Source: Mnemiopsis leidyi
Lineage: Eukaryota; Ctenophora; Tentaculata; Lobata; Bolinopsidae
DNA: 43,449 nucleotides
Reading direction: 5' to 3'
Assembly (NCBI GenBank): GCA_000226015.1
Contig: JH153423.1
Span: 92,966 to 136,414, forward strand
Part shown: one piece after another, positions 35,401-43,449 of the stretch
Position numbering within the stretch: the stretch's first letter is position 1
Layout of the letters: each line of letters begins with the position of its first letter
Made by a program: the position numbers and the translations under genes
Notes under the pieces: generated by a model
What the model was told of the DNA's origin: nothing
Seen by the model: only the letters and a program-made list of their open reading frames with translations
Database searches by the model: none

Positions 35401-38400
35401 TTCTTTGCCTTCGGCCAAAAAGAACAGATGGAAAAAATAAAGGTCAAGGTTATTAATGAGTGATTATTATGCAATATTGAGCTGTTAATGCGCAAGCTGT
35501 TTTCTTGCTTGATCTTACCGAGCTACAAGATGTCTTATTACTTGTAAATTTCTTTGAGAATGTTATTTATGGCACCCCATAAATACGCTTAATCAGCTAT
35601 TGAGAAGCAAAGAAAACCTTTCAGATAATATGGGCAGGGCCTATCGTGATTCGTGCATCGTGGTGTCAAAAGCTCAGTTCTTTCTAAATTACATTTCGAT
35701 TATAGACATTTAGTTGCTGTCTTGTTAAACAAGTTGATTGTAGTCAAGGTAAGAGAGATTATAATGCTACTCTTTACACAAATCTGTATTCTGTACCAGT
35801 TGCAGATTAATCAATCCCAATACCATGAGTATAGGGTAAAAGCCTATCTGATATATTAAATCTTGAAACCCGTGTAGTGTAACAGTCAATAGGCCAAACT
35901 CCATGGTAACGAGCACATGGTTAGGTAACAAGCTGCTAATTAGACGAGTTCTCTATTTGATTGATTAACGGTAACAGGGTTCAGATATCAAACCGGTCTA
36001 TTGTGAACCTCTACAAAGCCCCTATTATAACACTCTGATTGAATTGATTCCAAAGACTCTATTATTTGATTAACGAGTTTCAGATATAGCTACCTGCAAC
36101 TCTCTCAACGTCAGTTCTTGATAGCTCGATTTATTTCTCCATCAAAGTTCAATATGCTACTTTCAACGGTTTTCTTGCCAGTCCTCCTTTGTTTGGGTGC
36201 TGGTGTTGCTGTAGAAGACACTCCTCTGAGTTCCAGAGAGGTGGCCAGGGAGTTTCGGGAGACTTTGAAAAAGTTCAAATCTTCATCCAATAAGGTAAGA
36301 TATTTATTTTCAGATATTTTGGCTTTGATTTTTACTTATATCTAGGCAGATATTCTGTCGATTTTAAAGAAAGGTCCTTAATTATCATCTCAACCTTGGA
36401 CTAACAAAATTGATTGAGTAGTAAGTAGTAAGATGGTTAACCTAACTGCCTTAATCTCAGGTAGTAACGGGCGGATCAATCCTTCCTGGAAACACAGACG
36501 TGACAGACAGAACTACGCGACGTAATATTTACAGAAACTTCAAGAAGTACGCACAAATAGTGAACCAGATCAACCATGACGACACAATCCCCTTCAACGC
36601 CGAGCTAAACAAGTTCAGTATCGAGCCAGCCAGTAGCATACAGACCCACTTCGGACTTAACATGAGTAACTCTGAGGAAGAAGCCGAGCTAGACTCGCTA
36701 ATAACAGAGCTAGAGGAGGGGGATGTAAAGAAGAGGGAGACTGAGGAGATACCGGACAGGGTGGATTGGAGCAACACACTCTCGGAACCAGAACACCAGA
36801 ACAAATGTGGCAGTTGCTGGAGTTTCAGTACCATCACCTCGTTTGAGTCGGCCTACTTCCGCACCACCGGCCTGAGGAAGAAGTTCAGCTACCAGGAGCT
36901 AGTGGATTGTGTGTACGAGGAGAAGTGGTACGGTAACGGGTGTACGGGCGCGCCCATCACAACCGGACTTCTCTTTGTGCTGCGTAACAAACACCTCGCT
37001 GCACGGCAGGACTACAGCTATGTCGCTAAAGACGAGGTCTGCAAGCAGACTGACAAGGAGAATGCTCTGACTAACGTGGCGCTAAAACGGCTCTTCCGCG
37101 TACCTAAAACAGATGACGCGCTGATGAGAGCGGTGACGGTGGGTGTGATCAGTGTTGGTGTGAAAGCCGGCAGATCTCTCCTCGCTTACAAGTCAGGAAT
37201 CTACTACGACCCGTATCTCTGTTCTCACCACTCCTACCCTAACCACGCTGTAAACCTGGTAGGGTACGGAGAGAAGGAGGGACAGAAATACTGGCTGGTT
37301 AGGAACAGTTGGGGGGTGGAGTGGGGCGAGGGTGGGTACTACCGCATGACACGTGACCATCCCAACCACTGCAAGATCGCAGAGACCGCCGTCAGGCTGG
37401 ACTTGAGATGTATCAACGCGGAGGAGTGTGAGAAACAGAAGGAGGCTAACGGGGAGATGTAGAGGAGGAGAATCGAATTTAGTGAACGGTGTCTAGAGGG
37501 ACAGATTGAATAATTTTAGACATATACTTTTCTTTGTAATCAGTCTTTCGCTTGACTATAGGATCGATTTTAAAGTACTTTCAATTCTCTGTCTTATTAC
37601 AGTCATTATTACAGGCTACATGTAGTGGATATAGTTATATAATTTACAGTGGGCTAAACCGCATTTGTAAAATGTTAAACAATGATTATGTCATGTAACT
37701 ATTCCAAAGATGATAATACCTTCCTATTCCAAAAATGATAATACCTTCCTAAACAGAGTCGATATCCTGTAAATTACACAAACAGAGTATTACCTACATT
37801 GAGCTAAAACTCCCACGAAATGTCTCAGTAAAACGGTTACCTGTATGAGCGCCACTGGGCGAGGTCCCTGCCGCCAAGATACACTGTTCCAATACGTCAC
37901 GAGGTACCGGATCAGGGGAGAAAAACCGGCAGGATCTACGTTTGTTCACAAGTTCGTAGAAATCACGTGCTCGCTTCTTCATCTCTTCCGGCTCGAATCG
38001 GGGCAGCGAGAATGGAATGTGTACATTTTTCTCTGACTCAGTCTGAAGATTTGTGAGTTTTAAAAAGGTCGTCTAAAATTAAAACTCTGACAGCTATTAG
38101 AGAACCAAAAAAGTTCAATTTAAGGGCCGGTCGCACAAGTACGTAAATAAGAAACTCACAACACATTCATATTAGTAATATTTATTTAATAGTGAGAACT
38201 AACATCGGTCAAATATTTGTCATAGAAGTAATTCCCCTGACTATCCTCCACTACACTTTTACCGGAGTCTTCATACAGGGGGCTGTCTGCCTCATCCGCA
38301 GTTTCCTTAACCTAGACAAACATTTAGTTAAACTCAGCTCATAAATCAGACGATCCTGTTTAACATTTGTTGACACATCTCCGCCAACATAGAGATATAG

Positions 38401-38657
38401 CGAAATTGATCTCTTGTTCGATACAAATATTAAGCTAAACGAGTCCTTCATACGATAAAAAGGACGAAAACTAAATTTTTGACAACTTCCTGCATAGTTT
38501 GCTTACACCTCAATACCTGTCGAGTGTCCTGTCCGGCCGCCGAGCGATTGTAGAGGAACTCAAACACACATTTCACTAAATAAGCTGCACTAAACAGTAA
38601 CACGTACTTGATGTAAACTTTGTATTCTCTGAACAGTGTTTCTACAGTCCCTCCCAT
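32500..38657 (-). CDS. IYD: iodotyrosine deiodinase
   Basis: FMN-dependent nitroreductase-fold enzyme that reductively removes iodide from mono- and diiodotyrosine. Seven exons: 38657-38517, 38311-38204, 38042-37841, 34505-34429, 33768-33604, 33111-33008, 32623-32500; 921 nt, 306 aa, all GT-AG and in phase. The N-terminus has one membrane segment (about residues 16-36), then an acidic linker, as in the membrane-anchored family. [10 protein letters not shown] (RRS at 118-120) and PSGAH (145-149) are FMN-site motifs; [11 protein letters not shown] lies at 252-262; the C-terminus has LLGRPEHEK and LLPVGYP. The three iodotyrosine-contact residues known from mammals (Glu, Tyr, Lys spaced 4 and 21) are present as E175, Y179 and K200, which argues for true deiodinase rather than generic nitroreductase activity. 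The 3.3-kb third intron contains a protease gene on the other strand. It ends about 2.7 kb from the LARP7 exons' nearest right neighbours and shares their orientation. Confidence 0.93.
34653..34678. repeat. perfect 9-bp hairpin GGCGCAATA/TATTGCGCC
   Basis: A GC-rich inverted repeat with an 8-base loop inside the large deiodinase intron. Isolated and of unknown role; possibly the remnant of a small foldback element. Confidence 0.6.
34679..36153. other. deiodinase intron 3, upstream of the nested protease gene
   Basis: No coding exon seen on either strand. The last few hundred bases must contain the promoter of the nested protease gene on the plus strand, but no clear TATA box is visible. Confidence 0.5.
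36154..37462 (+). CDS. papain-family (C1A) cysteine protease precursor, cathepsin-like
   Basis: Secreted or lysosomal endopeptidase precursor. Two exons, 36154-36294 and 36461-37462, 1,143 nt, 380 aa. The ATG at 36154 opens a signal peptide (about residues 1-20, [15 protein letters not shown]). The pro-region (about 25-145) has a degenerate I29-like stretch ([13 protein letters not shown] ... FNAELNKFS), then an unusually acidic segment (about 116-137) ending at KKR. The mature enzyme begins near IPDRVDWS (about 144). The catalytic set is intact: Q160 for the oxyanion hole, C166 in [11 protein letters not shown]309 in [11 protein letters not shown]329 in RNSWG. The divergent loop after the first glycine-cysteine region makes assignment to cathepsin L, B or another subtype unsafe. 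The gene lies wholly inside an intron of the oppositely oriented deiodinase gene. Confidence 0.92.
37698..37752. repeat. two-copy 27-28-bp direct repeat
   Basis: CTATTCCAAAGATGATAATACCTTC is followed immediately by CTATTCCAAAAATGATAATACCTTC. It lies downstream of the protease gene and upstream, in plus coordinates, of deiodinase exon 3. Confidence 0.85.
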
Positions 38658-39353
38658 CCTGCTACCAGATAGATTTACTTTGTTAATTGGATGGGTAGTT
38701 TCAGTTTGGTTACTGTAAACCAACACAAGTGTCTCATTATGACATATTTGCGAGGTTTACATTAAATTTTTTTAAATTATAAATATCATATGAATATAGC
38801 TGATACACTGAGAATTTGAAATGTTATATGCATGCCATAGATGATACCTGGATTACCAGAGAATGTCCATGATTAAAAGAGAATTTTTCATGTTACAAAC
38901 TATAAAAAACATTTTCAAATTACCTACTAAAAAACATTGCAACATTGTAACCCTGAATAAAGTAGGTACGTTCGGACTTATTTCAACATTGCAACAAGAT
39001 GGTATAAATGTAAGCTAAGACAGCCAATAATATTAAAGCATTAGATCTGAATTAGATAGGTTAACAACTGTCATGGTCATCCCAGTATTTCAACCAAGTA
39101 GGTACTAGGTGAAAGGAAAAATCAAACCGGTCAAAATATCTTTAACGATTTGTCTGGCGTGTAACAGGTTATGTTTGTAATCACGTGCAAACCTACTTTA
39201 TGCACATAATTTCCAAAATATGCACATTGCACATAACGATACAAATCCGTAACAAAACATCTGAGTTCCATTAACGGCAATGAGTGGTGGTTCACCAAAG
39301 TGAGGTCAATGTATAGGGTAAGAGTTAAATGCCAGCTCGCGAGAATGTGCGGG
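38658..39353. other. intergenic between deiodinase 5' end and LARP7 3' end
   Basis: About 700 bases, AT-rich, without a coding frame. It must contain the deiodinase promoter and the LARP7 3' untranslated region; neither a TATA box nor a decisive polyadenylation signal stands out. Confidence 0.55.
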
Positions 39354-42300
39354 TCAGGAGGCGTCTTGTGAAGTCTGATCTTTAGCGGAACATTTCTTGA
39401 TCACTTTGGCGTAGCCCCGCAGTTTCCGCTTCTTAGTTGCCTCTTCGTATCTGATCACGTAAATAGTCTTTACTAAGTGTATATGTAACTAAGACGGGCA
39501 CTAGCAGTCTCAACACAAAATATTAACAAGCAGCTAACTTCCATATTTGTTAGGTAAATCAGGTATTATATTAAGAGTAGACAGACGAGTGTAACATATT
39601 TATTCATATATGATGTATATTTATGTATGTATTCATCGTAAGGTGAGAAAAGTAACATTACAAAAGTGATATTGGACGAGCAACCAAATGTGCCCAAAGA
39701 AACGTAACAAAAACGTACCGTTTAGCGGCACTATTAGCCAGTAGTCGAGATATTGCATTTCTCTCTGAATCTGTAATCTGATATAGGGTCACGTGACCAG
39801 GCAAGTCTGCTGTTTTGTAACTATCCGGGTTTGTTGTGAATCTGGGGGAAGCATAACAGCGATATAAAGAGACGCAAGACGAAACTTCGAGGGAAGATAT
39901 GCAGGCTTTATCGTTTCTTTTTGTTAAAATAACTCCCGTTAACGCGCGTGTTTAAAACTAATACTTGTAGTGTCGAATTTCGGACAAGGTCCTTTATAGC
40001 AAGGTGTTTGGGATTTGATAAACACTGCGCACGAACAGACAACTACTCGAAATTACGATATGTCAGGTCTGACAAGCAGATGAGATGCTCTATAACTCTA
40101 CAAGACTGAGTTCCAGCATTTACAATGATACATGGAATTTACACGACACAAAATCTAAACGAAATAAATTTACAAGATGTAAAAAAGATGTTGATACAAG
40201 ATTTCAACAAGATATGGGTACCTGATGTAAACTGAGTTGCTGTGTCTGATAACGGACACGACCGACTCAGTGAAGAGACCTCTAATGACGTCATCACTCT
40301 CATTCTCAACTCCTTGTAGTCTGATCGTCTGTTTGTCTGATAGTCGGCTCTAAAATAGTGGGAGTCTATAGGATAAGCTTAACGTTGATGTGAATTGTAA
40401 ACCTTCTTTAGACACAAAGTAAGGGAGACGGTTCACGGTAGATATAAAATAATGAATATAACATAGCACTCTGTTGGTTGTAGGTAAGTTTTAGATCATC
40501 GCTTTTAAACTATGTCACGTTGTCTAACTATATGGCGTTCGGCAGAAACTTTTAATTTAAACTTTTCTTATATCTTACCTTCATTCCAAGATCATGTTTG
40601 ATCTCGGCAATCTGTTGCTTTTGTAGGTTCTTGTACATAACTTTCAGTTCCATCCATTTCAACTTGGGAAAAACTCGAATGTCTTGTAACTCGGATTTTT
40701 TCTTGAGTTTCTGATTCTTTTTCTTTCTTCTCTTAGCCTTTACAATTTTTAACTGTTTCTTTAGTTCAGCATCTGATGTCTCCTGTTTTTGGTTGTCACT
40801 TTCGGAGCCCACTGATGCAGAGGAAACATTCAATACTCGTCTCACCTAATCAAGACACAGTCAGTTGGCCGAAAAGGTAAGTGTCAATTTGAAATAACCA
40901 AAACATTGTGCTAGTTGCGATTTATGAAAGATTGCAAGATAACTAACTTAAACTAACTTTGTTACTATTGACTGGGGACACTGTTTCCAGGCTCGTCCTT
41001 TTTCGCTTTCTAGCTGAGTTAGTGAGGGGCTGACCAGTGTTTTGACTGGAGTTAACTAGAAGTAGGGGGTCCCTGTAAAACTTTTGTAAATCTCTCAACA
41101 GAGGAGACAAAACGTTCGCTTAATCATAAAACTTTTGTAAAACACTCAACAGAGGGGAAAACGTTAGCTTAATCATAAAACTTTTGTAAATCTCTCAACA
41201 GAGGAGACAAAACGTTAGCTTAATGATGAAACTTTTGTAAAACACTCAACAGAGAGGAAAACGTAAGCTTAATGACGAAACTTTGGTAAAACATTCAAAA
41301 GAGGATACAAAACGTAAGCTCAATAATTTAAACTACTTAGCGCTGAACAGCAGTTAAAACCTACCTTTTCTTATTGTTGACACAGTCTGGGGTCTTCAGC
41401 TCAGATAGACAGATTGAGGAGCGTCTTCTGCGACGCTTTTTCTTCTGCTGATCGTCTTTACCGTCTTTAGAAAGTTCTGTTTCGGAGTGGACATCTGAGA
41501 TTTAGAAGTGAAAACGTTACAGTTCTGGCTCGAAGTGGACATATGAGATTTATTATTAATAAAGTTACGGTATGGCCAGTGATAATTTCTTGATATTTAA
41601 TCTTTTCTCAAAACTATCAAAGTTCTCAATCTGGACCAAGATATTGCGTTGCAAAAGCAACTCGTAAAAAAGAAAATTGTTTTAGCGCACGAACATGTGA
41701 ATCAAAGCAGTGCAAACTTACACAAACACACACACACACACACAGCAAAGTTAAGTGCTAACCTGGGGTACTAGCACTGCTTACATCTGGAGTTCCTGTA
41801 CTAGGAGTAACCGGTTCTGACTTGAGAATACTTAAACTTGTAGGTGGATTCATAGACTCGCTAGAACCCGACTTTTGACAGGGGAACTCAAACGAAGTCA
41901 ATTCTAGTTTTTCTGGTTTACATTCTAGTTTCTGCTCTCTTTTAACAGTTTTGTTTCCTTCGTCTTCCCATCCCAACCCCTATGTTAGTATCAACTGTTA
42001 TGTTATAAAGGTACATATTCCGATGATTGTATGTAATTGCCATAGCACTTGTTGCATTTCGTGGCCATCATAGACTATAATATTGATGGATGACAATAAT
42101 TATTTCTGTTTAACGCTACAGCAGTTAAGAAAGCCGCATACCTAAATAGAACAATTTAGTACCTCTAATGCTTTCTCTGCTTCTTCAACCTTTTCAAACT
42201 CGATGAACCCAAATCCTTTGAATTCCTTATTGTTCTTGAATCGCGGTAAAGATATGTGGGTGATAGTACCATATTTACTAAGAGCTTGCTCTAATCTCTT

Positions 42301-43080
42301 GTGATCCATCTTTTGAGGTAGATTTTCCTAAATGAGAAAAAGTTGAACCAGAGAGAAGCTGACGGAAACGAGTCTGTCTCACGTCATGTCACATCACGGA
42401 GACAAGTCTCTGTCAAGTTTCATTAATTATAGCGCTGGCGAGTTGAACTGGGGAAAAACTCCCACACCGCTTGCCAGGGCCCAACAAAGCACCCCTTTGT
42501 CAAGGACAAGGGGGGTGACGCAAGCCCATTAAGAGAGGAGAGGGCTGAAGGCCCCCAAAGACTTGGCTAATCAAGCCCTTCCCTCGGAAAAGTTTCTCTC
42601 ACATCACGTCACAGGGACAAGTATCTGTCACGTTTCATTAATTAAACATTGATTGATTAAGTCAATTGATTCAGTCATCAACAAAAAAAATTCCGCAGTT
42701 TGTTTATTTTGCTCACTATGTAAATAGTTCTGTCGTCCCCAGAATAGTTATAATTTATAGGTGTGGTACGTCTTACACAAGTCTCATCAGCATTAAGTTC
42801 CAAATCAGGTATAAATTTAATGCTTTTGATGAGAAGAGATCTTGGACAGTTCATATCCGCAATCCGACCAAAATGTTCAATGGTGTCTAAGAGAACAACT
42901 GAAATAGAAGGTCTTGGTTACAATTTTTATACGGGAACAGATGAAACTATAACAAAAGATCGTGAAAAACCAACAAAATCAGAAAATCTTTAAGCACTTA
43001 CATCCTTGTGAGTCTTTTTCAATGAGCTCTCGCAAGAATCTGTCCTTTACCAAGTTAGAATCACTAAAGTAGAAACCCAG
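39354..43080 (-). CDS. LARP7: La-related protein 7 (LARP7), 5' end not resolved
   Basis: RNA-binding protein that caps the 3' end of 7SK snRNA and controls P-TEFb in animals; it also assists U6 snRNA modification. Ten exons: 43080-43002, 42898-42717, 42327-42163, 41979-41763, 41494-41365, 41072-40958, 40845-40579, 40349-40222, 39841-39719, 39450-39354; 1,503 nt, 500 aa plus stop, in phase. The first codes LGFYFSDSNLVKDRFLREL, the heart of the La motif, completed by the second exon (VRRT). RRM1 follows (ENLPQKMD to FKGFGFIEFE). A long Ser/Thr- and Lys/Arg-rich linker contains KKKRRRRR and KRRKKK clusters likely to be nuclear signals. KLKWMELKVMYKNLQ matches the LARP7-specific helix before the C-terminal xRRM (about 388-490). 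About 20-30 N-terminal residues are missing: the upstream exon lies beyond 43081, perhaps outside the window. Confidence 0.9.
41077..41327. repeat. 50-bp tandem repeat in a LARP7 intron, 5 copies in alternating types
   Basis: Copies beginning AAAACTTTTGTAAA start at 41077, 41128, 41177, about 41228 and 41278. Copies 1 and 3 continue with TCTCTCAACAGAGGAGACAA; copies 2 and 4 with ACACTCAACAGAG-GGAAAA. The array has therefore expanded as an A-B dimer of about 100 bp. It abuts the acceptor of the exon at 40958-41072. Confidence 0.92.
41721..41744. repeat. (CA)n microsatellite
   Basis: CACAAA followed by about nine CA dinucleotides in a LARP7 intron, 19 bases from the donor of the exon at 41763-41979. 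Confidence 0.9.
42376..42645. repeat. GC-rich segment between 50-bp direct repeats, LARP7 intron
   Basis: The stretch CATCACGGAGACAAGTCTCT...GTTTCATTAATTA (ends 42429) recurs as CATCACGTCACAGGGACAAGT...GTTTCATTAATTA (ends 42645). The 163 bases between are markedly GC-richer than their surroundings, with blocks such as GGGCTGAAGGCCCCC. It could be a small non-autonomous insertion with flanking duplication, or a tandem duplication interrupted by other sequence. No coding frame, tRNA-like box or known RNA recognised. Confidence 0.6.
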
Positions 43081-43449
43081 CTGAAAAAATGATCCTTCTG
43101 ATATATTGACTGGGCATTCATGAGTAATGGAAATAAAAAGCAAAATGATTCTAAATATCAGCCTTTTTATTACCCCACAGCCTTATCTTTTCTGGTAATA
43201 TTATAAATTACCAAAAACCAATAAATTGGTTGCTCCCTTTGACCGGGGAGAGTCTCTTGGCTGTTCTCTCTAAAAATAAAATGATATTCCGTTTTAGCCC
43301 GGGGTAACAATTAACCTTCACTCCGTCAACTCGGTCGCTTGCTTTTTGAGTTTTTATGGCTACGCCTACGTTGTACGTGGATTTTTACCTTACCACATCG
43401 CGCTCCTAAATTCTTAAAGAATTACTATCCTCACAACTTCATTTGTCAT
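43081..43449 (-). other. LARP7 upstream intron and unresolved 5' exon
   Basis: The acceptor TTTTTTCAG before the La-motif exon is at 43081-43089. Further upstream, an open stretch around 43308-43372 reads KTQKASDRVDGVK before a GTTAAT donor at phase 0 and could be the preceding exon. No in-frame ATG is seen before a stop, so this is only a candidate. Confidence 0.3.

Noticed and set aside
36529..36837. Minus-strand 102-codon Ser/Leu-rich frame
   Set aside because: Antisense of the protease pro-region and acidic insert.

Overview
The window is a piece of an AT-rich eukaryotic nuclear genome. Its genes are split by GT-AG introns, it carries many microsatellites, tandem repeats and small foldback elements, and it contains a 701-base run of N. 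The recognisable proteins are a relaxin/glycoprotein-hormone-type LGR-family GPCR, ERI1, iodotyrosine deiodinase, LARP7, a C1A cysteine protease and a TTC22-like TPR protein. Together they point to an animal. Moderate introns, divergent sequences and LDLa-GPCR architecture suggest an invertebrate, possibly non-bilaterian (cnidarian- or ctenophore-like), but I cannot fix the taxon from sequence alone.

Layout. Bases 1-13,170 hold no gene I can support. They contain a (CCTCCCT)n tract, a long foldback repeat around a TCTATC-rich core (1238-1762), a 38-bp tandem repeat (3602-3868), the assembly gap (10474-11174) flanked by GAA and GAT triplet repeats, and a compact foldback element (12105-12295). 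An apparently intronless LDLa-GPCR (13240-15640, +) follows, with a TATA box upstream and a single-base frame break just before TM5. A weak three-exon chain of unknown identity lies at 17141-17779. A 10-exon TPR gene occupies 19205-25787 (+). Its fourth exon ends in a triplicated 39-bp segment that includes the splice donor, and its last intron holds a 31-bp tandem repeat and a 472-bp Harbinger-like MITE.

The right-hand part is mostly on the minus strand. ERI1 (27719-31674, 7 exons, 285 aa) carries a SAP domain and a complete DEDDh exonuclease site. Iodotyrosine deiodinase (32500-38657, 7 exons, 306 aa) has the FMN-site motifs and all three iodotyrosine-contact residues. LARP7 runs from 39354 towards the right edge; ten exons are resolved and its 5' end is not. 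A secreted papain-family protease (36154-37462, +, 2 exons, 380 aa) sits entirely inside the third intron of the deiodinase gene, on the opposite strand.

Exon chains were built by hand from splice consensus, reading phase and family resemblance. In every reconstructed multi-exon gene the exon lengths sum to a whole number of codons with no internal stop. The genes do not form a pathway or operon. ERI1 and LARP7 both act on the 3' ends of small structured RNAs, but there is no evidence that their closeness is functional.
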